Positions 23,829 to 32,365 of a DNA stretch of 51,134 nt are shown piece after piece; within the stretch, counting starts at the first letter, position 1, and each line of letters opens with the position of its first letter. Where the stretch lies: the NCBI RefSeq assembly GCF_016650035.1, contig NZ_JAENWM010000018.1, positions 1-51,134 of the forward strand, given 5' to 3'. Both the position numbers and the translations under genes were made by a program. The notes under the pieces were generated by a model. It was not told where the DNA came from. It searched no databases and worked only from the letters and a program-made list of their open reading frames with translations. This DNA comes from Clostridium sp. (lineage in GTDB: Bacteria > Bacillota > Clostridia > Clostridiales > Clostridiaceae).

Positions 23829-24929
23829 ATGATACCATTATGTATACCAGAAATTAAAGGAAATGAATGGAAATATGTTAAAGAATGTTTAGATACAAAT
23901 TGGGTTTCATCAGTTGGAAAGTTTGTTAATAGGTTTGAAGATGAATTTGCAGCCTACGAAGGAGCTGAATCGGCAGTAGTTACAATGAATGGAACAGCAG
24001 CATTACATTTAGCATTAGAAACCTTAGGGATTGGAGAAGGTGATGAAGTTATAGTATCATCCATGACATTTATATCACCAGTTAATTCAATTAAATATGT
24101 AGGGGCGACGCCTGTATTTGTAGATATATGTAGAGATACTTTTGTAATGGATGCAGATAAAATTGAAGAATTGATTACAGATAAAACAAAGGCAATAATG
24201 CCAGTACATATATATGGATATGCTGTAGATATGGATAAAGTAAATAAAATAGCTAAAAAACATGGATTATATGTAATAGAGGACGCAACAGAAGCCTTAG
24301 GAACAACTTATAAAGGTAAAAAACTTGGAATTATTGGAGATATAGGATGCTTTAGTTTTAATGGAAATAAATTAATTACTACTGGGGCTGGCGGTATGCT
24401 AGTTACAAATAATAAGCAGTGGGCAGAAAGAGCAAAATACCTTTCTACTCAAACTAAGACTATCTTAGATAATGGAGCATTTTATCATGATGAAGTAGGA
24501 TATAATTTTAGAATGCCTAATCTACTTGCAGCAGTTGGAGTAGCCCAGCTAGAAATGGTACCTGAGTATTTAGAGAAGAAAATACAGGCAGCCAATTTAT
24601 ATAACCAACTTTTAAATGATGTTGATGGAATAACATTAATAAAACATGATGATGAGGATGTTAAAAATTGTTATTGGCTATATGCTATATTAGTTGAAGA
24701 TAGTTATGCAATTTCAAGAGACGAATTATTAAAGATATTAAATGAAAATTCAATAGGAGCTAGACCTTTCTTTATGCCAGTACATGAAATGCCGCCTTAT
24801 ATTGATTGTAAGGCAGGAACTATGGAGGTTAGTAAAGAAATAAGTTTAAGAGGCGTAAATCTTCCTAGTTCAGTTAGTATAACAGGGGAAGAAATAAGAA
24901 AAGTATGCAAAATTATTAGAGAAGTTTAA
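23829..24929 (+). CDS. legC: PLP-dependent sugar aminotransferase (LegC-like)
   Basis: A 366-residue aminotransferase of the DegT/DnrJ/EryC1 family. The PLP lysine is K181 in CFSFNGNKLITTGAGGM, with the cofactor-binding Asp152 in VIEDATEALG. It would convert the 4-keto sugar from LegB to the 4-amino sugar. It follows legB after a 72-base gap with an inverted repeat and its own GAGAGGA ribosome-binding site. Confidence 0.9.
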   Translation: MIPLCIPEIKGNEWKYVKECLDTNWVSSVGKFVNRFEDEFAAYEGAESAVVTMNGTAALHLALETLGIGEGDEVIVSSMTFISPVNSIKYVGATPVFVDICRDTFVMDADKIEELITDKTKAIMPVHIYGYAVDMDKVNKIAKKHGLYVIEDATEALGTTYKGKKLGIIGDIGCFSFNGNKLITTGAGGMLVTNNKQWAERAKYLSTQTKTILDNGAFYHDEVGYNFRMPNLLAAVGVAQLEMVPEYLEKKIQAANLYNQLLNDVDGITLIKHDDEDVKNCYWLYAILVEDSYAISRDELLKILNENSIGARPFFMPVHEMPPYIDCKAGTMEVSKEISLRGVNLPSSVSITGEEIRKVCKIIREV

Positions 24930-24942
24930 TGGAGAGATATAT

Positions 24943-25575
24943 ATGAAAAAAATAGTTTTACTTGGTGGAGGCGGTCATTGTAAAAGTATAATTGACTGCA
25001 TCCAAACTAAAACGGAATTCGAAATTTATGGAATTGTAGATCCTAGTGGAGAAAAAGGGAAGAAAATATACGGGGTCCCAGTGGTAGGAACAGATGATGA
25101 TTTGATAAGCATATTTAATGCTGGGATTAAATATGCTTTTGTAACAGTAGGAAGTATTGGAGATACGAAACTCAGAAGGATTCTCTATAATAAGGCTAAA
25201 GAAATAGGCTTTAAATTTCCAGTAATAATAGATAAATCAGCAATACTTGCTAAAGAGGTAATAATAGATGAAGGAACATTTATTGGTAAAGGAACAATTG
25301 TAAATTCAGATGCTAAGATAGGTAAAAACTGCATTGTTAATACAGGCTCAATAATAGAACATGATTGTTGTATTGGGGATTTGTGTCATATAGCTCCAGG
25401 AGCAGTCATCAGTGGAGGGGTTGAAATTGGTGAGTGTACGCATATTGGGTGTAATGCCTCAATAATACAAGGAGTAACAATAGGCACAAATACTTTGATT
25501 GGAGCAGGGACTGTAGTCATAAAAAACATAGAGAGCTATAAAAAGGTAGTAGGGAACCCGTCTAAGGAGGTTTAA
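24943..25575 (+). CDS. Sugar N-acetyltransferase, NeuD/PglD family
   Basis: A 210-residue protein. The N-terminal Rossmann-like part has GGGGHCKSIIDCI; the rest is a left-handed beta-helix of hexapeptide repeats (EVIIDEGTFIGKGTIVNSD, IGDLCHIAPGAVISGG), with His in EHDCC as the expected catalytic base. Acting after LegC, it fits the 4-amino-sugar acetyltransferase (LegH) of the pathway; NeuD-type sialic acid O-acetyltransferases share the fold. Ends one base before the synthase gene. Confidence 0.87.
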   Translation: MKKIVLLGGGGHCKSIIDCIQTKTEFEIYGIVDPSGEKGKKIYGVPVVGTDDDLISIFNAGIKYAFVTVGSIGDTKLRRILYNKAKEIGFKFPVIIDKSAILAKEVIIDEGTFIGKGTIVNSDAKIGKNCIVNTGSIIEHDCCIGDLCHIAPGAVISGGVEIGECTHIGCNASIIQGVTIGTNTLIGAGTVVIKNIESYKKVVGNPSKEV

Positions 25576-25576
25576 A

Positions 25577-26581
25577 ATGGATAAAAAAGTTTTTATCATT
25601 GCAGAAGCAGGAGTTAATCACAATGGGGATATAGAAATAGCAAAAAAACTTATAGATAAAGCAGCTGAAGCTGGAGTTGATGCGGTGAAATTTCAAAGCT
25701 TTAATGCGGATAAACTTGTGTCTAAGAATGCATCTAAGGCTGAATATCAAATTGAGAATACAGGGAATGGGGAAGAAAATCAGTATGAGATGATTAAAAA
25801 ATTGGAACTTAATTATGAGAATCATATTGAACTAATAGAACATTGTAAAAAAAGAAATATAATGTTTTTATCATCAGCATTTGATCTTGAAAGCATAGAT
25901 TTACTTATAAAGCTAAATATACCTTTATTTAAGATTCCATCTGGAGAAATTGAAAATGTTCCATATCTAAGAAAAATAGCTAAAATCGGAAAAAATATAA
26001 TACTATCAACAGGTATGAGTGAGATGGAAGATATTGAATTTGCTTTGGGTATACTAAAGAAAGCAGGGGCTGATGATATTACTGTACTACATTGTAATAC
26101 AGAATACCCTACACCCATGGAAGATGTGAATTTAAAGGCAATGTTAGATATAAGAGATACTTTTAGTGTAGAAGTTGGGTATTCAGATCATACTTTAGGA
26201 ATAGAAGTACCAATAGCTGCAGTAGCTTTAGGAGCAAGAGTAATAGAAAAACATTTTACATTAGATAGACAAATGGAAGGACCTGATCATAAAGCAAGTT
26301 TAGAACCTGATGAGCTAAAATTAATGACCACTTCTATTAGAAACATAGAATTAGCTTTAGGAAATGGTAAGAAATCACTATCTAAATCTGAAAGTAAAAA
26401 TAGACCAATTGCAAGAAAAAGCTTAGTTTGTTGTGATGATATAAAGGAAGGTCAGTACTTTACAGAAAAAAACATTATTGCTTTGAGGCCTGGTAATGGG
26501 ATATCCCCAAAATTATGGGACAATATTATAGGGGAAAAGGCAAAACGTGATTTTAATAAGGATGAAATGGTAGAAATATGA
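25577..26581 (+). CDS. neuB: Nonulosonic acid synthase (NeuB/LegI)
   Basis: A 334-residue protein that condenses a hexosamine-type sugar with phosphoenolpyruvate. The TIM-barrel NeuB domain begins FIIAEAGVNHNGDIEIAKK and includes KIPSGEIENVPYL, LSTGM and GYSDHTLG. The C-terminal antifreeze-like SAF domain covers about residues 275-334 (ARKSLVCCDDIKEGQYFTEK). The LegB/LegC/acetyltransferase genes upstream make legionaminic acid a more likely product than Neu5Ac. It overlaps the next gene by ATGA. Confidence 0.93.
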   Translation: MDKKVFIIAEAGVNHNGDIEIAKKLIDKAAEAGVDAVKFQSFNADKLVSKNASKAEYQIENTGNGEENQYEMIKKLELNYENHIELIEHCKKRNIMFLSSAFDLESIDLLIKLNIPLFKIPSGEIENVPYLRKIAKIGKNIILSTGMSEMEDIEFALGILKKAGADDITVLHCNTEYPTPMEDVNLKAMLDIRDTFSVEVGYSDHTLGIEVPIAAVALGARVIEKHFTLDRQMEGPDHKASLEPDELKLMTTSIRNIELALGNGKKSLSKSESKNRPIARKSLVCCDDIKEGQYFTEKNIIALRPGNGISPKLWDNIIGEKAKRDFNKDEMVEI

Positions 26582-27741
26582 GGAAAAAAATTTGTATAGT
26601 AACCTCAACTAGAGCAGAGTATGGATTATTAAAACCATTAATGGTTACAATTAAAAAGGAAAAAAAATATGAATTACAAATAATTGCAACAGGAATGCAC
26701 TTATCACCAGAATTTGGATATACCTATAAACTTATTGAAGAAGATGGATTTATTATTACAGAGAGTGTTGAAATATTATTAAGTTCAGATTCGGCGATTG
26801 GTATAGCAAAATCTATGGGACTCGCTACTATAAGTTTTGCAGAAGTATTTAATAGATTAAAGCCAGATATAATAATTATACTCGGAGATAGATATGAGAT
26901 GTTTTCTGTGTGTAGTGCAGCAGTAGTTTGCAGAATACCTATAGCTCATTTACATGGGGGTGAGACTACTGAGGGAGCCTTTGATGAAGCTTTTAGGCAT
27001 TCCATAACTAAAATGAGTCACTTACACTTTGCAAGTACAGAAGAGTACAGAAAAAGAATTATTCAATTGGGTGAAGATCCAAGTAGAGTATTTAATGTAG
27101 GAGCTATAGGTGTAGAAAATATACTAACACTTGATTTATTAAATAAAAAAGACCTAGAGAAACAAATAGACTTTATTTTAGATAAACCATATGGGTTAGT
27201 TACGTTTCATCCAGTAACATTAGAAAACAATACGTCCAAGGAACAGTTTCTAGAGTTACTAAATGCAATGGATGAAAGAAAAGATATGAAGTTTATAATA
27301 ACTAAAGCTAATTCTGATACTGACGGTAGAGTTATTAATAAGTTAATTGATGAATATGAAACAAAGAATAGAGATAGAATAAAAGCATTTATTAGTATGG
27401 GAGCATTTAGGTATTTAAGTGCAATGAAGCATTGCAGTTGTGTGATTGGTAATTCCTCTAGTGGAATAATTGAGGCACCTACTTTTAGAATACCAACTAT
27501 TAATATAGGAGATAGGCAAAAGGGAAGAATTCAAGCTAAATCAATTATAAACTGTATTCCAACTAAAGAGGATATAGGACATGGACTTAATAGAGCCATT
27601 TCAGAAGATTTTTTGAACTCAGTAAAGAATATGAAAAATCCTTATGGAAATGGAAACACAGTGGATAATATTTATGATATTATAGATAGGAATTTAGTTA
27701 AAGGAATTAGTTTAAAGAAAGTATTTTATGATATAAGGTAG
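26578..27741 (+). CDS. neuC: Hydrolysing UDP/GDP-sugar 2-epimerase (NeuC/LegG)
   Basis: A 387-residue GT-B-fold epimerase. It begins CIVTSTRAEYGLLKPLM and has ILGDRYEMF, HLHGGETTEGAFDEAFRH and VIGNSSSGIIEAP, all typical of the NeuC family. It releases the nucleotide and inverts C2 to give the substrate of the synthase encoded just upstream. The ATG overlaps the neuB stop as ATGA. Confidence 0.92.
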   Translation: MRKKICIVTSTRAEYGLLKPLMVTIKKEKKYELQIIATGMHLSPEFGYTYKLIEEDGFIITESVEILLSSDSAIGIAKSMGLATISFAEVFNRLKPDIIIILGDRYEMFSVCSAAVVCRIPIAHLHGGETTEGAFDEAFRHSITKMSHLHFASTEEYRKRIIQLGEDPSRVFNVGAIGVENILTLDLLNKKDLEKQIDFILDKPYGLVTFHPVTLENNTSKEQFLELLNAMDERKDMKFIITKANSDTDGRVINKLIDEYETKNRDRIKAFISMGAFRYLSAMKHCSCVIGNSSSGIIEAPTFRIPTINIGDRQKGRIQAKSIINCIPTKEDIGHGLNRAISEDFLNSVKNMKNPYGNGNTVDNIYDIIDRNLVKGISLKKVFYDIR

Positions 27742-27756
27742 GGTGGGAGTTAATAT

Positions 27757-28737
27757 ATGAAATTTCTAGTAATTGGACTTGGATCAATGGGAAAAAGAAG
27801 AATAAGGTTACTGAAAAATTATTTTAATAACATTGAGGTATTAGGGGTAGACTTAAGTGCTGAAAGACGAAAAAGTGTGGGTGAAGAATTTGGAATACAG
27901 ACTTTTGATAGCATTACAGAAGCTAAGGACACTGGGAAGATAGATGGAGCCATTATCAGTACTTCACCATTATCCCATCATAAAATTATTTTAGAATGTC
28001 TAAACAACAATTTAAATGCATTTACAGAAATTAATTTGGTTGAGGATGGCTATGATGAAATAATAAAGTTAGCGGATGAGAAAGGTAGGGTATTATTTTT
28101 ATCCTCAACAATGTTATACAGGAAAGAAATACAATATATTAAACAAAAGGTTAATGTATCTAAAAGTAAAGTTAATTATGTTTATCATGTAGGGCAGTAC
28201 TTACCTGATTGGCATCCCTGGGAAAATTATAAGAATTTTTTTGTGCATGAAAAGAGAAGTAATGGATGTAGAGAATTATTAGCTATAGAAATGCCGTGGA
28301 TATATAAGACTTTTGGAAATATTAGAAATGTTAAAGCAAATAGGTGCAAGAGCAGTAATTTAGAAATTGATTATGATGATACATATCAAATTATGCTAAC
28401 TCATGAAAATGGTTCTTTAGGCATGATTTCAGTAGATATAGTTTCAAGGAAAGCTGTTAGAAATTTAGAGGTTTATGGTGAAGATATACATATTTTCTGG
28501 AAGGGTACACCAAATTCATTGAGTGAATATGAAATTGATAGTAAAGAAGAAAAATTAATTGAAACATATAGTAAAATTGATAAAGATGATAATTATTCAG
28601 ATAATATAATAGAGAATGCATATTTAGATGAGATTAAGGCTTATATAGATAAGATTAATGGTATCAATAATGAAAAGTATACATTTGAAGATGATAAGTA
28701 TGTTTTATCTATTATAGACCGAATAGAAGGAGTTTAA
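27757..28737 (+). CDS. Gfo/Idh/MocA-fold protein lacking the EKP signature
   Basis: A 326-residue protein with an N-terminal Rossmann motif GLGSMGKRR (residues 7-15). Where family members have EKP it reads TEINL, and where its neighbour has a GGVSIDCIHELDY motif it reads CRELLAIEMPW, so the usual lysine and histidine are missing. A shared YLPDW motif shows that it is a paralogue of the next gene. It is four bases from that gene and within the legionaminic operon, so it may act in a heterodimer or have a different chemistry. Confidence 0.8.
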   Translation: MKFLVIGLGSMGKRRIRLLKNYFNNIEVLGVDLSAERRKSVGEEFGIQTFDSITEAKDTGKIDGAIISTSPLSHHKIILECLNNNLNAFTEINLVEDGYDEIIKLADEKGRVLFLSSTMLYRKEIQYIKQKVNVSKSKVNYVYHVGQYLPDWHPWENYKNFFVHEKRSNGCRELLAIEMPWIYKTFGNIRNVKANRCKSSNLEIDYDDTYQIMLTHENGSLGMISVDIVSRKAVRNLEVYGEDIHIFWKGTPNSLSEYEIDSKEEKLIETYSKIDKDDNYSDNIIENAYLDEIKAYIDKINGINNEKYTFEDDKYVLSIIDRIEGV

Positions 28738-28740
28738 AGA

Positions 28741-29679
28741 ATGAAAGTATGTTTTGTTGGTCTAGGATCTATCGGATGTAGACATCTAAGAAATTTAAGC
28801 TGCATACTAAAATCAAGGGGCATTGAGCTAATTGTTCACGCATTCAGAGAAAGTAATAAGAGATTGGATGATGAAATTAAAGAGCTTGTTGACAGTACAA
28901 TACTTAGATTATCAGATTTAGATGATGATTATGATATAGTTTTTATAACAAATCCTACTTATAAACATTATGATTCTTTAAAGAAATTTCTGTGGAAAAC
29001 TAAGAATATTTTCATAGAAAAACCTATTTTTGATGATAGCAAATGTAATTGGAGAGAACTATTTCAGGTGAAGGATATTAACGCAGGTATATATTATGTT
29101 GCTGCACCTTTAAGATATACAAAAGTAATTGAACAAATAAAAAGAATTATAAAGAATAATGAGGTTTACTCTGTAAGGAGTATATGCTCTTCTTATTTAC
29201 CGGATTGGAGACCTAATGTAGATTATAGAGATGTATATAGTGCACATAAGGAGCAGGGGGGTGGAGTAAGCATAGACTGTATTCATGAGTTAGATTACTT
29301 GTTTTACTTATTTGGTTTTCCAGAACATTCTATTAACTTAAGGGGAAAGTATTCAAACTTAGAGATAGATAGTGAAGATATATCTGTTTATATGTTTAAA
29401 TATAAGGATAAAATAGCAGAGCTTCATTTAGATTACTTTGGAAAGAATAAAGAAAGAAATATAGAAGTGTATACAAAAGAAGGACTTTTTGTTGGGGATT
29501 TTTATAGAAATCAAATAATATATCCCAATGGCGAAATAGAGAAATTTAATTCAGATACTAATGATATGTATATAAATGAATTGAGTGCATTTTTGGATAT
29601 GATAAAAGGAAAAGCATTAAATGAAAATTCTATAGAACATTCAGTTGAAGTTCTTAGATTCGCAGAAGGAGATATATAA
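28741..29679 (+). CDS. Gfo/Idh/MocA-family oxidoreductase
   Basis: A 312-residue NAD(P)-dependent enzyme. GLGSIGCRHLRNL binds the cofactor, FIEKPIF is the family's EKP motif, and GGGVSIDCIHELDY holds the expected active-site His. It lies between the 2-epimerase and CMP-transferase genes. Such enzymes appear in nonulosonate clusters of flagellin- or capsule-modifying loci and are thought to tailor the sugar or its acyl group; the substrate here is unknown. Confidence 0.85.
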   Translation: MKVCFVGLGSIGCRHLRNLSCILKSRGIELIVHAFRESNKRLDDEIKELVDSTILRLSDLDDDYDIVFITNPTYKHYDSLKKFLWKTKNIFIEKPIFDDSKCNWRELFQVKDINAGIYYVAAPLRYTKVIEQIKRIIKNNEVYSVRSICSSYLPDWRPNVDYRDVYSAHKEQGGGVSIDCIHELDYLFYLFGFPEHSINLRGKYSNLEIDSEDISVYMFKYKDKIAELHLDYFGKNKERNIEVYTKEGLFVGDFYRNQIIYPNGEIEKFNSDTNDMYINELSAFLDMIKGKALNENSIEHSVEVLRFAEGDI

Positions 29680-29680
29680 G

Positions 29681-30451
29681 ATGAAAATATTATTTACTGT
29701 TTGTGGTAGATCTGGGTCAAAAGGGCTAAAAAATAAAAACTTAAAGTATTTTTTAGGCGACCCTTTAGTTTATTATACATTATCTTGTATAGATTTATTT
29801 ATAAAAAAGACAAAGTGTGAATTTCATTCCGATATAGCTGTGAATACAGATAATGATGATTTATTAATTTTGGTATCTAAAACTAATCTCAATATAGTAG
29901 AAGTAAGAAGAGATGAAAGTTTAGGTAAAGATGACACTCCAAAGGTTAGTGTAATAAGGAATAGTCTGGAAGTGATGGAAGAACAGAAAAAGTATAAATA
30001 TGATCTAATAGTAGATTTAGATATTACATCACCATTGAGGACGTTAAGAGATTTAGAAAATATAGTTAATAAAAAAATAGAAAATGAGGAATCAGATGTT
30101 GTATTTTCAGTGGTTGATTCTAGAAGAAATCCATATTTTAATATGGTTAAAAAAGACGGTAATGGTATTATTACGAAAGTAATTAAATCCAATTTTGTGG
30201 CAAGACAACAGGCTCCAGAAGTATATGACATGAATGCATCGATGTATGTTTATTCAAGGGAGTTCCTTATGAAAAGGGATGTAATCTCAGTTTTTGATGG
30301 CAAAATAGATATAGTTAAAATGAAGGATACAGCAGTACTAGATATTGATAGTGAAAATGATTTTGAGTTTATGGAAATAGTTGCAAATTATATATATAGA
30401 GTTAATGATGAGTTTAAAGAGATTAAAGATAATATTAAAAATATCTTATAG
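29681..30451 (+). CDS. legF: CMP-nonulosonic acid synthetase (LegF/PtmB/NeuA-like)
   Basis: A 256-residue cytidylyltransferase that activates the sugar with CTP. It begins ILFTVCGRSGSKGLKNKNLK, the nucleotide-binding loop of acylneuraminate cytidylyltransferases, and has LDITSPLRTLRDLENIV and the later MNASMYVYSREF. The start at 29681 follows GAAGGAGA within the end of the previous gene; an earlier in-frame ATG at 29645 lacks a good site. It is the last pathway gene, completing a CMP-activated donor. Confidence 0.9.
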   Translation: MKILFTVCGRSGSKGLKNKNLKYFLGDPLVYYTLSCIDLFIKKTKCEFHSDIAVNTDNDDLLILVSKTNLNIVEVRRDESLGKDDTPKVSVIRNSLEVMEEQKKYKYDLIVDLDITSPLRTLRDLENIVNKKIENEESDVVFSVVDSRRNPYFNMVKKDGNGIITKVIKSNFVARQQAPEVYDMNASMYVYSREFLMKRDVISVFDGKIDIVKMKDTAVLDIDSENDFEFMEIVANYIYRVNDEFKEIKDNIKNIL

Positions 30452-30545
30452 GCGAAGAAAAAGTTAGAGAAATACATTGTCTTTTATTGTGTTAGTGGTA
30501 AACTAAAGGCATGTGTAATTCATAAATGTAGGGGGTACAAACCAT

Positions 30546-32048
30546 ATGATGCAAAGGCAACAAAGAAAGCAAATAAAGAAAAAGCAACAAAGAAAACAAA
30601 GGCAAAAGACATTAAGTGTATTTATGGTAGTAATATTTGTAATAGCCGGATTTTTAGTTAGTGTTACATCTAAAGCTGCAGAAACAGATCCTCCAACGAT
30701 AAGTAATGTTGGAGTGGTAAATACACCGCTACTTGTAGGGGATACTGAGAAATTTACAGTAACTTCAAAGTATGAGGGTAAGGTACAGTATAGAGCATTT
30801 CTTTATGATGGAATTTCATGGAAAGAATTTACAAATGGATATACACCAGCAGTGAATGGTAAAACTCCATATGTACTACCTCAAACAAGCCCATTTAAAG
30901 CAGGAAAGTACATGCTTTCAGTTTGGGTAAGAAGAGCTGGAGTAAAAGGTGTTCATTCAAATACATTCGGTGACTACGATAACTACTATGCATTGAATTT
31001 AAATTGTGTAAAAGCAAGTACAGTTCCGCAAAAGATAGCTAGTGTTTCAGTAGTACATTCACCACTATACGTAGGTGATACTGAGAAATTTACAGTAACT
31101 TCAAAGTATGATGGTCAAGTACAGTACAGAGCATTTCTTTATGATGGTGTTACGTGGAAAGAATTCACAAATGGATACACAGCAGCAGTGAATGGTAAAA
31201 CCCCGTATGTACTACCTCAAACAAGCCCATTTAAAGCAGGAAAGTACATGCTTTCAGTCTGGGTAAGAAGAGCTGGAGTAAAAGGTGTTCAATCAAACAC
31301 AAACGGTGACTTTGATAACTACTATGCATTAGATTTAAATTGTGTAAAAAAACCTGCACAAGAAATAGCTAGTGTTTCAGTAGACCATTCACCACTATAT
31401 GCAGGGGATACTGAGAAATTTACAGTAACTTCAAAGTATGATGGTCAAGTACAGTACAGAGCATTTCTTTATGATGGTGTTACGTGGAAAGAATTCACAA
31501 ATGGATATACGACAGCAGTAAATGGTAAAACTCCATACGTACTACCTCAAACAAGCTCATTTAAAGCAGGAAAGTACATGCTTTCAGTTTGGGTAAGAAG
31601 AGCTGGAGTAAAAGGTGTTCAATCAAACACAAACGGTGACTTTGATAATTACCGTGCATTAGATTTAAATTGTGTAAATAAACCCGTAAGTTTAGTTCCA
31701 CAAGAAATAACTAGTGTTTCAGTAGAACATTCACCATTAGTTGAAGGGGATACTGAGAAATTCACAGTAACTTCAAAGTATGATGGCCAAGTGCAGTATA
31801 GGGCATTTATTTATGATGGTGTTACATGGAAAGAATTCACAAAGGGTTATACAACAGCAGTAAATGGTAAAACTCCCTATGTGCTACCTGCAACAAGTCC
31901 ATTTAAAGAGGGAAAGTATAGGCTTTCAGTTTGGGTAAGAAGAGCTGGAGTAAAAGGTGTTCAATCAAACACAAACGGCGACTTTGATAATTACTATGCA
32001 TTATATTTAAATTGTTTGGAACCATTTAGAGTGATTAGTATACAGTGA
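30546..32048 (+). CDS. Secreted protein of four near-identical ~103-residue repeats
   Basis: A 500-residue protein starting after AGGGGG. The N-terminus has an unusually long, Gln/Lys/Arg-rich basic stretch (about 21 residues), then a hydrophobic core (SVFMVVIFVIAGFLVSV) and a likely signal cleavage near SKA-AE. Four tandem domains follow (about residues 51-154, 164-266, 274-376, 388-490), each with GDTEKFTVTSKYDG, QYRAF.YDG..WKEF, VNGKTPYVLP and LSVWVRRAGVKG. They look like beta-sandwich Ig/triple-tyrosine-type domains. There is no LPXTG or cell-wall repeat, so attachment is unclear. It sits alone between the legionaminic and capsule operons. Confidence 0.75.
   Translation: MMQRQQRKQIKKKQQRKQRQKTLSVFMVVIFVIAGFLVSVTSKAAETDPPTISNVGVVNTPLLVGDTEKFTVTSKYEGKVQYRAFLYDGISWKEFTNGYTPAVNGKTPYVLPQTSPFKAGKYMLSVWVRRAGVKGVHSNTFGDYDNYYALNLNCVKASTVPQKIASVSVVHSPLYVGDTEKFTVTSKYDGQVQYRAFLYDGVTWKEFTNGYTAAVNGKTPYVLPQTSPFKAGKYMLSVWVRRAGVKGVQSNTNGDFDNYYALDLNCVKKPAQEIASVSVDHSPLYAGDTEKFTVTSKYDGQVQYRAFLYDGVTWKEFTNGYTTAVNGKTPYVLPQTSSFKAGKYMLSVWVRRAGVKGVQSNTNGDFDNYRALDLNCVNKPVSLVPQEITSVSVEHSPLVEGDTEKFTVTSKYDGQVQYRAFIYDGVTWKEFTKGYTTAVNGKTPYVLPATSPFKEGKYRLSVWVRRAGVKGVQSNTNGDFDNYYALYLNCLEPFRVISIQ
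30696..32015 (+). repeat. Four tandem ~310-bp coding repeats
   Basis: Units at 30696-31007, 31035-31343, 31365-31673 and 31707-32015, joined by linkers of about 20-35 bases. Units 2 and 3 are almost identical in DNA over long stretches, including third codon positions, indicating recent duplication or ongoing conversion. Confidence 0.85.
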
Positions 32049-32365
32049 TTTTTTTAATGGAAATTGTTATGAATAGAAGAGGAGAGATAGTTTATTAAGA
32101 CTGTTTCTCTTCTTTTATTTATATAAGGGGTAGAACTAGTAAGGTGAATTTTATTTAAAAGATGTTTAAAAATATAAAAAATGATATAATGAAAGGGATT
32201 TAAAAAGGAATATTTGTATTGTATACTGTTTAATTTTTTGTTAATAAGATATAGTCATGAAATTTGTTCAAGATATTATGATATACTAAGTTGTAATAAA
32301 TCGGGGTTATAGGAAAAAAATAAGGTTAAAATAAAATAAAGAACTTATAAAAAAAGGGTGATAAT
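32049..32365 (+). other. Intergenic region with terminator and likely promoter for the capsule operon
   Basis: After the terminator (32075-32120) it is AT-rich and geneless. A TATAAT at 32185-32190 could be a -10 but lacks a good -35. AAAAAAGGGTGAT precedes the next start codon. Confidence 0.4.
32075..32120 (+). terminator. Terminator after the repeat-protein gene
   Basis: agaagaggagagata (32075-32089) pairs imperfectly with actgtttctcttct (32100-32113), followed by TTTATTT. Confidence 0.65.

Noticed and set aside
25577-27741. N-acetylneuraminic (sialic) acid biosynthesis
   Set aside because: NeuB/NeuC-type enzymes alone would allow it, but the dehydratase, aminotransferase, acetyltransferase and CBS-nucleotidyltransferase upstream fit a 6-deoxy diamino nonulosonate such as legionaminic acid better.
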